Part shown: positions 1 through 10,437 of the stretch, one piece after another
How the letters are laid out: each line of letters begins with the position of its first letter
Numbering within the stretch: the first letter of the stretch is position 1
From: Ochromonas danica
Taxonomy: Eukaryota; Sar; Chrysophyceae; Chromulinales; Chromulinaceae
Reading direction: 5' to 3'
Length of the DNA: 64,000 nucleotides
Assembly: GCA_015146655.1 (NCBI GenBank)
Contig: VKHL01000011.1
Span: 5,819 to 69,818 of the forward strand
Position numbers and translations under genes: made by a program
The notes under the pieces: generated by a model
Database searches by the model: none
Seen by the model: the letters and a program-made list of their open reading frames with translations, nothing else
What the model was told of the DNA's origin: nothing

Positions 1-925
1 TAATGAGACAACTGTATGATATTGTTATGTTAATGCATGTGATGTTATTGTTCTTGCTGCTCTATATGTTAGAGTGTTAGTTGAATGTGATGTGATGTGA
101 TGTGATGTGATGTGATAAAGAAGTGACGGTATAGGAGTGAGTAGTTATGTTATTGATTGTGTGTATGTGAGTGGCTATGATAGATCTCTTTGCTTTGAGA
201 TGGTGAGCAACTAAAATAGTTGTGATGACTCCTCTATTCCTACACTTGATCTGAGCCTTATTCTAGTATTGAGTAGTATAATGAGACAACTGTATGATAT
301 TGTTATGTTAATGCATGTGATGTTATTGTTCTTGCTGCTCTATATGTTAGAGTGTTAGTTGAATGTGATGTGATGTGATGTGATGTGATGTGATAAAGAA
401 GTGACGGTATAGGAGTGAGTAGTTATGTTATTGATTGTGTGTATGTGAGTGGCTATGATAGATCTCTTTGCTTTGAGATGGTGAGCAACTAAAATAGTTG
501 TGATGACTCCTCTATTCCTACACTTGATCTGAGCCTTATTCTAGTATTGAGTAGTATAATGAGACAACTGTATGATATTGTTATGTTAATGCATGTGATG
601 TTATTGTTCTTGCTGCTCTATATGTTAGAGTGTTAGTTGAATGTGATGTGATGTGATGTGATGTGATGTGATAAAGAAGTGACGGTATAGGAGTGAGTAG
701 TTATGTTATTGATTGTGTGTATGTGAGTGGCTATGATAGATCTCTTTGCTTTGAGATGGTGAGCAACTAAAATAGTTGTGATGACTCCTCTATTCCTACA
801 CTTGATCTGAGCCTTATTCTAGTATTGAGTAGTATAATGAGACAACTGTATGATATTGTTATGTTAATGCATGTGATGTTATTGTTCTTGCTGCTCTATA
901 TGTTAGAGTGTAAGTTGAATGTGAT
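1..925. repeat. Tandem array of a 278-bp unit (3.3 copies, open at the left window edge)
   Basis: Copies begin at 1, 279, 557 and 835 with the same opening (taatgagacaactg), giving an exact 278-bp period. The first three are essentially identical by eye; the fourth stops matching near 925. Each unit carries an internal run of about five TGTGA pentamers, so this is a microsatellite inside a minisatellite-scale repeat. No long ORF crosses the unit. The array starts before the window, so its size is unknown. It lies just beyond the 3' end of the TMEM19-like gene. Confidence 0.97.
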
Positions 926-1045
926 TTTATGTAGTTTATTAATGTATTATTTTGTGTGATTATATTGCAAGTTTGTCATTGTGTTAATTGATGTTTGCAC
1001 AGGTCTATCTAAGGACTGTAGTTTTTTTTTACATACATAGTGGAT

Positions 1046-2017
1046 TTAGAGTATGATTGGAGCTATGTACCATGATACTACCATGGTTAAGCCAATCGAA
1101 AGGAAATTTACTGCTTCATTGCTTAAGCAATCACAGCCACAAAGGATCATTATCTTGTCCTCATTGTCTTCCCATGAGGCAGGTGGAGTCTTCACAATCC
1201 TCTGCTTCCTTTCCGAATAATAACTAACCTGTAAGGTAGCCCCCAACAACGAGTCAATAATTGATCCCAATAAGCCACAAACGATACCAAATAAGATCAT
1301 CTTCCACTGTGAGGCACTTCCAGGATAAGAGAAAGAGAGAAGGTAATAGACTAGACCAATAAATCCTCCCCCTGCAGCACTGGCCACTGTGCCAATAACA
1401 GACATGCCACCATTCGTTCCAGGAGGGACTTCACGAGTAAAGAAAGTGGAAATCAATCGTGGTCTAGATGGAGAAAGAATACCCACTTCACTAGCCCAAG
1501 TGTCTCCATTAGCTGTAGCAAAGTGTGCAATAAACATAGCAGTCAATTGCATTGCCAGATAGTCCCTCGACACTACATCAACAACAACAGGTCCAATCCA
1601 AGGGAGGTCTATGATAATAGGACTGCTTGTCATAGTTGCTATACCAGTCTCAGTGGTAGAAGGAATGTAGGAAAGATTGACATCTTCCCCTATCACAAGA
1701 TAGAACAGCACTGCGACCAAGACAGCTAAAATAGAACATGAAAATACTTGTATCCAATCTCTTTGTCCTCCTTCTTGATGTCCATCTTCTAACTTAGCTT
1801 TCACTTCTTCTTTTAACTTAGTTAGTTTAGAGCTGGAATAATAGAAGAGAATGAGGACAAGACCAAAACGATAAGAGATGGAGAAGGTGACAAAGCCAAC
1901 TATCATAGCTGCCACACATCCACTAGGACTAAGGGAACGTTTCTTTAATCCATGAAAGGCAAGTCCAAAGGCTAAAATAATAGCTAGTGTTAGTCGAATT
2001 AACAAATAGTTCTCCAT
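1046..2017 (-). CDS. TMEM19 / DUF92 family integral membrane protein
   Basis: A single exon encodes 323 residues. The N-terminal block shows the DUF92/TMEM19 pattern: hydrophobic segments, then GLKKRSLSPSG, then the SSSKLTKLKEEVKAKLEDGH and EGGQRDWIQV region, followed by several more membrane segments and a conserved TWASEVGILS stretch. Length matches TMEM19 (about 330). In plants and cyanobacteria the broader family includes the phytyl-phosphate kinase VTE6, but this protein looks closer to the TMEM19/PGR branch, so no substrate is assigned. It is transcribed away from the SLC44-like gene, with 324 bp between the start codons. The ATG at 2015-2017 opens directly on the first membrane segment. 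Confidence 0.9.
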   Translation of the reverse strand: MENYLLIRLTLAIILAFGLAFHGLKKRSLSPSGCVAAMIVGFVTFSISYRFGLVLILFYYSSSKLTKLKEEVKAKLEDGHQEGGQRDWIQVFSCSILAVLVAVLFYLVIGEDVNLSYIPSTTETGIATMTSSPIIIDLPWIGPVVVDVVSRDYLAMQLTAMFIAHFATANGDTWASEVGILSPSRPRLISTFFTREVPPGTNGGMSVIGTVASAAGGGFIGLVYYLLSFSYPGSASQWKMILFGIVCGLLGSIIDSLLGATLQVSYYSERKQRIVKTPPASWEDNEDKIMILCGCDCLSNEAVNFLSIGLTMVVSWYIAPIIL

Positions 2018-2341
2018 AGAACTCCTCTACAGAATATCTTTTCATTGACATGAATGCACACAACAAGAAGAAAACCAGAACCTTATTAAGTTAACACATA
2101 TTAACTTAACAGACTTAACTTAACTTAACTTCGCTGTATGTGAGGGAAAGTTAACTTAAGAAGGCTGTGCTGCTGGAGTTTCTCATCCCATCTCATCATT
2201 TGTTCTCTTGGATCAGATTGAAAAGAAGTGATAGAAGGGTTAGGGTAATTTCTTTCTATTTTTATTCTTGTTCTTACCTCTCTCATAGTTACCTCCTAGG
2301 ACTAAATAAAGCTGAGTTTCTATTGAATAGTAATAATAATA
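2018..2341. promoter_or_regulatory. Divergent intergenic region between TMEM19-like and SLC44-like genes
   Basis: These 324 bp separate two start codons on opposite strands, so both promoters must lie here. The stretch near 2085-2160 repeats TTAACTTAA-like steps (several overlapping copies of TTAACTTAACTT). No TATA box or other defined element can be asserted. Confidence 0.5.
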
Positions 2342-3964
2342 ATGTCAGATGGAGCAGTGATCATCCAATATAGTCAAGTCTCCACTGTGGAGGATGACGG
2401 CATCGAACTACCCGCCTTACCGTCATCCAGCCTCACTTCCACTACTACTGCTACTAGTCATACCGTTCTCCATCCATCTCATACCCTCCATCACACCTCC
2501 TCTTCCTCCTCGCATCATCATTACTCAATCCATCATCAGAAGCAGGAGGAGGGAGAGGACGAGGTGGTGCATGAAGGAGAAGGAGAAGGAGGAGGAGAGG
2601 AGGATGAGGAAGAGTGTGGGAGTCTCTCAGGAGGGATAGTCCATGCTATACGAAATGACAATCCCTTCCCTATCTCCAGACCTCCATCTCAATACCGTGA
2701 CATACTCTATGGTCTACTCTTTCTCATTCATTTCTTAGCTATTCTCTTACTGACATTAATAGAGAAAACCTCCTTACGACATGCTGTCTTAAATTATGGT
2801 CGTGCTGGTAGTTGGGCATCTATTGTGATGAGTTTGACTTTAGTGAGTACAGTGAGTGGAGTGATCTTGTTTATTGTATTGAAACTTGGTGATGCACGAC
2901 AAGCATTACTGACTTATAGTGCTATTGGCTCTTTCTTACTCAAGATATGCCTAGGAAACATCTTGTTAATTGTTCGATCACCATTCTCTTTCTTAGGAGT
3001 GTTTCTATTGATATCTGCCTTATTAGATAGTGGCAGATTACGATCAGCTCATCGAGCATTAGGCTTCACTTCTACTGTCATACAACTAGCATTAGATGTC
3101 AATGCTATCTATGGACTGACGTTGAGTTTTGCCTGTATTGGTATTGTTGCAACTCAAACATGTGTATTGCTATGGTGGGGATCATTCTATATTGGTGTGC
3201 TATCTACTGTAAGTCCAGGTTGGGTAGTAGTCATGACCTTAGTAATGCTCTTCTCAGTGACATGGACTACTCAAATCTTCCATTATCTGATCTCGTTCCT
3301 TGTTGGTGGATGTACTTTATATTATTTCGCTAAAGATGAAAATGAGATTTTGGATCGACGAGAACGAGTTCGTCTATATACAATCTGTGCATTGACAACT
3401 TCTTTTGGATCTATTTGTAAAGCTGCACTTTTTTCATTACCAGCACAAATGTGTCTTCATGTACAAGCTTGGATGCTTCGAAGTCTTTCTCCTGCATCAC
3501 TTTGTGCTCGTTGTTTGACAGGATGTGGACGATTGACAGGTTTGATGGAATGGGCAGCACGACATAGCAAACTCAATGTACCCTTGATGGCAGTCTATGG
3601 TCGAACTATGGCACGTACTGCAGAGGATCTTTGCACATTCAATGCAGAGACGTTGCGTACTGCAGAGGAAGAGTTTACGAGCTATTCATTAGGATGTCTT
3701 GCCACTTCAGTAGCGGGAGTGGTGGCAATTATCTTTGGTTTGTTAGCTGAGGCACGAAGTCTCTACTCCTGGCCCCTCTTCTTCTTCCTTTGCTTCTATT
3801 TGGCATATTGTGCTATCTCGTTAACTTTGCATATCTATGCAAGTGCAGTGGATGCCTTCATTGTAGCTGCTGCTACTTTTCCAGCACGCTTTGCTAAAGA
3901 GAATCAATTGGTCTTGTTACGCTTTTTGCGTACAGGCGATGCCGATCTGTTGCCTGCATTCTAA
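2342..3964 (+). CDS. Choline transporter-like (SLC44/CTL, PNS1) membrane protein
   Basis: The single exon encodes 540 residues. Residues 1 to about 100 are low complexity, with His/Ser runs followed by Glu/Gly runs, and likely form a cytosolic tail. The rest is a multi-pass membrane protein. CTL hallmarks are visible in order: WTTQIFHYLISF (the W..Q...H/Y block), FGSICKAALF, LMAVYGRTMARTAEDL (the family's AIYGxSFCxSAKDA block), and the C-terminal AVDAFIVAAATFPARFAKEN (family VDTxFVCxxEDPER). CTL proteins are linked to choline or ethanolamine transport, but substrate cannot be read here. The ATG follows a short TAA-rich leader. Expansion of the trinucleotide-coded tail could vary between strains. 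Confidence 0.88.
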   Translation: MSDGAVIIQYSQVSTVEDDGIELPALPSSSLTSTTTATSHTVLHPSHTLHHTSSSSSHHHYSIHHQKQEEGEDEVVHEGEGEGGGEEDEEECGSLSGGIVHAIRNDNPFPISRPPSQYRDILYGLLFLIHFLAILLLTLIEKTSLRHAVLNYGRAGSWASIVMSLTLVSTVSGVILFIVLKLGDARQALLTYSAIGSFLLKICLGNILLIVRSPFSFLGVFLLISALLDSGRLRSAHRALGFTSTVIQLALDVNAIYGLTLSFACIGIVATQTCVLLWWGSFYIGVLSTVSPGWVVVMTLVMLFSVTWTTQIFHYLISFLVGGCTLYYFAKDENEILDRRERVRLYTICALTTSFGSICKAALFSLPAQMCLHVQAWMLRSLSPASLCARCLTGCGRLTGLMEWAARHSKLNVPLMAVYGRTMARTAEDLCTFNAETLRTAEEEFTSYSLGCLATSVAGVVAIIFGLLAEARSLYSWPLFFFLCFYLAYCAISLTLHIYASAVDAFIVAAATFPARFAKENQLVLLRFLRTGDADLLPAF

Positions 3965-4171
3965 CCATCCCTCTCCTCTCCTCCCCTCCCCCTTCTCTTC
4001 CCTCCCTCCTCTGCTTCTACTTCTTGGTCTTTCTCTTATAGATATGAAAACAACTGTAAATACGAGTAGCTAATCCAAGTGTACAATTTTTAAGTGAATT
4101 GTTAGTTTACTGTGGATCAAAACTATTGTGGACCGAATCTCTGCCTCTACAGTAGCTAGTTTTGGGTTGGA
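3965..4171. other. Short convergent intergenic segment
   Basis: It begins with a C/T-rich run (about 3967-4020), then AT-rich DNA, between the 3' ends of two convergent genes. No gene is seen. Confidence 0.5.
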
Positions 4172-4824
4172 TTAAATCACGTTAGTTTGAGAGGGATTGA
4201 TAGGCTCGAAGTAAGAGGCCCACGCTTTATGACTCTCATATCTATAGTAACATAACACATATACATAACACCCCATATACATCATACATGGAGGTGACAT
4301 GCACACAACAGCATCAACATCAACCATTAGGAATGACATTGACAATATTACATTATAGGAGAGATAACCATAACTTACAATTTCACTCTTAATCCACCTT
4401 GAAAAGACTTTTCTTCTAACCAGGTAGCTAAACGACGATGAATTGCTTTACACATAAACTCAGTCGTAGTGTTCTCACAAGGAAAAATCTCATTCAAATT
4501 ATGAAAATTGAATTCTTGCAAAACTTCTGATAGTTTACTACTAGCTTCTCCAATATCAATCACCCAGTTACTACCAGGAGTTAGTTGATCTCGGATAAAG
4601 TCCACATCAACAGTATAGGTAGCACCATGTAGTTGTTGGGCAGGACCAAATTCTGTTCCTTGGAAAGAATGTGCAATCATGATAGAATCACGTACTCCAA
4701 GAGTAAACTCTCCTGCAGGAGAGGAAGAAGAAGAAGATACTAGAGTGAGAGATAGAAATAGGATGCATAGGATGAGCTGGTAAAAAGAAGAAGAGGACCA
4801 GAGTGTTGATATCATCTTCATCAT
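4172..4824 (-). CDS. 6-pyruvoyl-tetrahydropterin synthase-like protein with secretory leader
   Basis: Two exons, 4379-4824 and 4172-4241, give 171 residues. The 137-bp intron has a GTAAGT donor and a CTATAG acceptor. The second exon restores the family C-terminus (VKLYESHKAWASY), which supports the splice. Residues 1-30 are a hydrophobic signal-like segment with a Ser run. The domain then shows MIAHSFQG, a QLHGATYTVDV segment where most PTPS/QueD proteins have a second His, and NTTTEFM near the C-terminus. It matches the bacterial PTPS-like subgroup annotated as 6-carboxytetrahydropterin synthase, although those are often double-domain. The leader suggests ER, secretory or plastid location. 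Product and metal content are unproven. Confidence 0.85.
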
Positions 4825-5312
4825 TATTTGACAATGCCTCTGTTGAAGAAGAGGGATAGACTATTAAGGAATTACACAGATTGGGTGGAACTCTATGTAA
4901 TTCCTCATAATATCTTAAGGAATTGCTCTCTGCCATGAGGATTTTGCTGAAGAAATACCCTACAGTACTGTACGGTAAACTGTAAACCTAGACTAAATAT
5001 AAAACAGTCAATTGGATTGCACAATATAAGGAATTTCTTATACGAGGAAAAGACTCTAATATGCATTACCTATTTGAAGGGTCTCCGATCTCCATTCTAA
5101 TTGTTCTGCTGTGGTCGAGGGGGTGCGGAACATGCAGTTTCAACGGAATGAAACATGATTGGTTGACAGAATGGTTGACAGAATGGTTGACGTCTCTCTG
5201 CCACTTCTGACTTGCCTGTCGAAAGTGGGAGCAAAATGTTTGATTCAGATTGACCAATTCTGGTGAAAGTAGAAAAAAGACAACGAATCTTGAGCACTAC
5301 ATTTAATAATCA
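4825..5312. other. Intergenic, no gene recognised
   Basis: AT-rich DNA between divergent genes. Around 5160-5192 a short unit, ggttgacagaat, is repeated about three times. The small minus-strand frames here merely translate that repeat (NHSVNHSVN) and show no family features. Confidence 0.55.
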
Positions 5313-8013
5313 ATGGTAGAAGAGAAGGTGATAACAATAACAGGAGATGATTCCACGTGTTCCACTGGAGGGAGTTATGTTGGGAAAATCAAAGGCAGTC
5401 GAACAGTCTGGGAAGTCACTCTCTTAGGTATGTTTCCCTGATTATATACAATACTAATATTTTGAACTAGATGAATGAATGGTTTGTTTGTTATGGTTTG
5501 GTTTTAAATAGGCATCGCTTTAATAATAGGAAATCACCTATTTTATTGGACTGGTGGTCTAATAGGCGGTGTGATCGAATACTTACTAACAGCTATAATG
5601 AGCTGCTTTGGTTATCTCTGCCTCACACTTTGTCTAGCAGAGATCACATCTGCACTACCCTTTGGAGGTGGTCTCTATGGTATGACCCGTGTGACATTAG
5701 GACCTTACTTTGGCTTCATTGTTGCCTGTTGTGAGATGTTACAGAGCATTGTCTTCACCACTTCCTTACTGTTTCCCGCTGGTTTGACAGCTGTGGAGGT
5801 GTTCGGATTGCCTGATTCCTTCATCCCTTTCTTTTGGATTTTGATGCTAGGCTTATGTCTGATGGTTAATATAATGGGAGTGAAGTATTTCTGGAGGACG
5901 AATACGATACTAGTATTGACTGCTATCGTGTTGTTCATAATCTATTATGCAGTGTGGATGCCTTGTATGGATTGTAAGAAGTATGGTGGAGGAATACTGA
6001 TGGGTATTCCAATGTCTTCTAATTGGTTACTTTCTGTTCCTGCTGGGTCATTATTATTTGCTGGCTTGGAACTGTTGCCTATGGCCTGTACAGATGCAAT
6101 AGAGGTAAGACATACTCAATACCATGTACTAGTACTAGTATGATAATAATGTTGTGATATGCTGTGATGATATGTGTGATATGGATATTCAGCCAAGCAA
6201 AACTCTTCCTCAATCGTTTCTCGGAGCCTTTGTAATCATTTCATTGAATGCCTTCCTGCTTATTTTCGCTGCAGGATGCAATGCACCAGGCAGCTTCTTT
6301 GTTGGTATCTCTATTGATTCTCCTTTATACTATGGGTTTGTGAATGGATTGCATGTGTCTGAACAAGTGGGGAAGGCTTTGCTAATTCCCATTCTGTTCA
6401 CGACATCTTGTGCTTTTACCTATGTCTATGGTATTCAGCTCCGTTCGATGGCTGATAGTGGCTTATTACCAGGTGTGTTGCAATATTCGTATGGTCCAGA
6501 TCGTATTCCATATGTTGCATTGCTGTGTGGGGCAGGTTTAATACTCTGCCTCTTATGCATTGCTTACTTCTGTAACATTGATGTATTTATCGCACTATTT
6601 ATGTGTGGCCATCACTGTTCAACAATTATCGAAGTTCTCATTCTGGTATGTTATATACAGTTGCGTAGACGCTTATCATCACTCAAGCGATGGTTTACCC
6701 TGCCATATGGAACCTACTTTGCACTATTTAGCATGGCTATTATATTGTTTGCCTCTCTATCCGTCGTAGTGAATGGTGTAAACATTAGTACATATATCAT
6801 ACGAATGGGAGGTGTAGGTATGCTGTCTTATCTGACTTTTGTGACGATTTGGTACATGATAAGAGTGAAATCTCGTCAAAGATTCTCTACACAAGAGCAA
6901 GAAATCATGTTTCAAGCCTATGTGATCAATGGTAAGAGTCATGCTCATTACTAATCATAGTTATTGAGAAGTTCATCTTAACTAACTATTTGTATGTGAA
7001 TAATAGCCAATGCTGCTACAAGACAACGTCGGCGAATGGCAAACTATTCACAGCAGGTACCATCTTATTCTGCGGGCTTGAAGGGAAAGAGTGACAAGAA
7101 CCAAGCCATCAATAAAGGGATTTTGTCTGGACTGATAAAATGCTTCCAACAGAAATCTGTTCCAACTAGTTTTCGTGGATTTGGAAAGTTGAAAAAGGAA
7201 CAATCATCTGTTCAATCCTCCACTATTAACGTCACCACCATGATTGAATTCACTATACAAGAAGGTAATAGACAAGCTTCAGGCCAACTTGGGAAGGGTT
7301 CCTTCAATGAAGATCAGTTCCATCGAATTGGTGAAGAGGATGAAACTTGTCCAGAGCATCAGGCTGGAAATGATAATGCTACGTCTACAATATCTGGTAT
7401 TTGCGAGAAGACGCCTCTCTTCAGTATCTCTTCAGAGCTGATGGAGAATATTGTGAAGAAGCGTCCAGGATACAAGCCTCATGAGAAACATGTGAATCCC
7501 AGGTGTGCTATAGTTCCTGACCATGAAGTGGAGAATATGTTGAACAACAAGTCTGGTCAAGGTCAAGGAAATCGCTGCTCCTCGGAGTTGAGACAATCGA
7601 CATTGTTGGGGTTGAGACCCTCTGCAAGTAAGTCTGGCAGTATCGATGATGATATCAGAAGTGCATTGGTTGTACCGACTATACACGACGAAGAGGTGAA
7701 TGAAGATAATACAGATGGCCATATTGTAGCTATGAAACTGTTTCGAAGTTCATCGAAGCCTAATTTGACATCAGAGAAGGTAACCTTGAGAAAGAGTATT
7801 CAGGATCATCTGTCTCAATATCTTCCTTCCCCAGAGTTGCTTTTCCAAGACAGGCTATTTGAAGAGAAGGTTGAAGAGATGTTGTTGAAAAAGTCTCTTT
7901 CGTTGGGCAGTAGTCTGGAGAGTAGTGAGAGTATGGATGATGAAGCAGTGGGTGATGAGAGAGGAAAGCTAGACGATGAATGCAATGATGAAAGATCTCT
8001 TCTTTTCCCTTAA
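5313..8013 (+). CDS. APC-superfamily amino acid/amine permease with long hydrophilic C-terminal tail
   Basis: Four exons (5313-5427, 5512-6104, 6193-6931, 7007-8013) give 817 residues. All junctions have GTATGT/GTAAGA-type donors and AG acceptors, and phases agree. Residues 1 to about 480 resemble an APC permease: TVWEVTLLGIALIIG, LCLTLCLAEITSALPFGGGLYG in the TM1-TM3 region, then about nine further membrane segments. The second APC gene at 37730-39310 aligns by eye across the membrane domain and ends where this one's final exon begins (VINANAATRQRR versus VLNANVMKRK). The last exon adds about 335 hydrophilic, Ser/Glu-rich residues with no recognised domain, presumably cytosolic. The substrate class (amino acid, ethanolamine or polyamine) cannot be fixed. 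Confidence 0.85.
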
Positions 8014-8724
8014 TTGCTTCTTGAGATGCATTACATTGCATTGTATTGTGTTGTTCTGTTATTTATTATTGTGGTTGTCTTTTTTGTGTTGAGTTTGTTC
8101 ATTCTGTCTCTCAAATCGAGGAAAGTGGTCTCATATCATATCATTCCAATATATACTACTACACTTGTGCTCGTTCTGAAACAACAAGTCATTTTAACTG
8201 AATGTTCTGGCATGTTTTGAGCCTTTTGCTCATATGTGTCCATTCCTTGCGAGGATCATCATGTAGACATTATATCGTAGAGAACAAGCTGTATTTGCAT
8301 GTCTAATAAACAATCCGTTCTACTAAGTGACCAGGTTTCATTGTGTGATTTCAATTAAGTCTCTTCTATGTGTCTCTTCATGAAATTTACTTTACCAGAA
8401 GTATAAAAAGAGATTTACGAATCAGCCACATGATCCTCCTCCGTATTGCCTTGGTTGAACTCAAAGAAAGCACTATTTGATACAACGGGTGGCCGTAGAA
8501 TACTAAGAGGTAATGCAATCGAGTCAGAGACTAGAGTGGCATGGAACGGTTATCAAAATGACCATACGATGTACACACATCTATTAGCTCCTTCCTTCAT
8601 TAACTTGTTAAACAAATAGACTGCAGAGGAATCTGTTCAGTAAGGAAGACATCCAATCGAATTAACTCATGCCAACAAGATGACTCAAAACAGAATAAAA
8701 AAAAGCAGCTTACCTATGTTGTCT
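8014..8724. other. Convergent intergenic region with one candidate extra exon
   Basis: Mostly AT-rich 3'-flank sequence. One point of note: on the minus strand, a GTGAGT donor overlaps the last codons of the upstream gene, and an acceptor at 8633 would open an 80-nt exon (8553-8632) of 26 sense codons ending in TGA. This would give the nuclease-like gene an alternative C-terminus. Nothing else is recognised. Confidence 0.4.
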
Positions 8725-10172
8725 TCAATTAGACTCACCCGTTCTCTTTGCAACTTCTTGAAGTAAAGAAAGCATGTGAGTGATTTCATCACGCTCCTTT
8801 TTCACCATAAAATCCAGTCCAGCATAACTTTTGTAGCGATACATAACTGTTGAGGAATCAGCAGCTGTCTGATTTTTCATGGCTGAATGAATTTCAGAAC
8901 TAACTCGAAGAGCATAGAAGTAAAATAGAGATCCAAGTACTCTGATCCCATAAACAGTTTCGCTGCTTGCAGTGGAAGGTATGCTCAAATCCGTTCCAGC
9001 TTTAAGATTGCCACCAACATCACGCTTGCGTCTTCTAACGGCCTCATTGTGCTGTATAATTGCAATCCCTTCTGCCACCAACCGAGCTGTTGAATCACCC
9101 TCCGGCTTCAAATCTTCCCAGTTCTTCTCTTCAAACACTCCAATGCTAGCATAGGATGATAGGAGATCAATGATAGTAACATCAGCAGTGACCATCTTCT
9201 TAATATCACCATAGAATAGATTGAATTGCATTTGAGGAGCAGCATAAAGACTTCCCTCATTGAAACCCATCTCGTTCAACAAATGCGTCACGAAGTCATC
9301 AATAAATGGTTCTTGTTTCCATTTCTCTCTTGCTGTAAACAAAGCTTTGCAAATCGGATGCTGCAGCAACGGATCCTCTCGAAAGGCTCTAGCACCATCG
9401 ATTTGATCTCCACCGTCGCCCACAGGAATATACTTTCGATGAAGAGAGTTGTCAAGACCGCTCAAAAGGTCAACCAGTCTAGTTCAACGTGCACTCATTT
9501 GAGATACGCCCCCTGGCAAATCAGCATTACTGAAAAAGTCAACAAGGTCAACATCTTCAAATACAATCTTCAATTCTTCCAGCTGAACATCATTCCACTC
9601 ATTACCAGATAAAGGGATGATTTTCTCAGGATTGTGAAATATGAGCGAGGGTTGTCCTTGGATGGAAGCGAAATCTGATACCACAGCATTTCCAGTGGTG
9701 ACCAATCTGTAAGAATCAAAACTCATTCCGTGCTTCCTAAGTCCTTGCATGGACACTTCTTCTTTCACAGTATCCAAAGGTCTTTTCAAGGTAGTGAAGG
9801 TTATGAGACATTCATACACTTTGTCTTCAATACAAAGTTTCACCAACAAGGTCAAAGTCTTCACTACAAATAAAAATAGAAACAGGGAATACGGAATAAG
9901 TACACTACTATGAACAATCAATACAAGAACGTACCATCAGTAGCAAAGGTCTGGGGCTTCTTCTGGTCCAGCAGTCTGTTGAAAGTCCGTCTGTTGCTGT
10001 TGATCAAACCCATGAGACTATTCGATTCGTTCTCCGTTTCAGCACCATCAAAAATATCCAACTTATTCTTATTTTCATAATTGCCTATTCTATTCTCCAA
10101 TTTTGCAATTTTATCATCCGATTCAGCCATTTCCCAAGCTAGTCTACTGTAAATGATGTCAACGTTATCCAT
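8725..10172 (-). CDS. Putative PD-(D/E)XK nuclease-like protein, Crinkler-like in general character
   Basis: Exons 9935-10172, 9508-9863 and 8725-9432 give about 433 residues. The first intron (71 bp, GTACGT donor) is convincing. The second (75 bp, GTATCT to AAAG) is inferred because it removes an in-frame TGA and keeps the frame. The start at 10172 opens a coiled-coil-like N-terminus (MAESDDKIAKLENRIG). Near residue 282 a TADVTIID strand, an EEK at about 299-301, and then AEGIAIIQHNE fit the D...ExK...Q order of the PD-(D/E)XK fold. A similar arrangement (AExIAxxQxN) occurs in fungal and oomycete Crinkler-type and related uncharacterised proteins. Catalysis is not shown. Function and location are unknown. 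An alternative 3' exon at 8553-8632 is possible. Confidence 0.55.
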
Positions 10173-10437
10173 TATGTGTGGTGAGGAATGAAAGAGAAAC
10201 ACCCAAAACACAGAAAAGCGCGTTTTCGGCCAGGGTTGTGAAGTTAAGGCTGTTGATCTCTCAACACCACAAACACCAACACAGCGTCTGTTGACATTCG
10301 CTGATAACAAGCACAAGCCATTCACAATCGAAATCAAGGACGAAAGAATAATGAGAGGGATGATGATATGATAATGATCATCTGCTATCTTTTACTGCTC
10401 ACCATCTCATCATCATTCGTCCAGTAGACTCAATATC

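Noticed and set aside
1-925. Regular repeats as a CRISPR-like array
   Set aside because: The whole 278-bp unit is repeated with no unique spacers, and the DNA is eukaryotic.
9433-9507. In-frame TGA inside the nuclease-like gene, suggesting TGA recoding
   Set aside because: A 75-bp in-phase GT-AG intron removes it. A similar TGA near 61008 is also removed by a clean 75-bp intron, and several genes here end in TGA.
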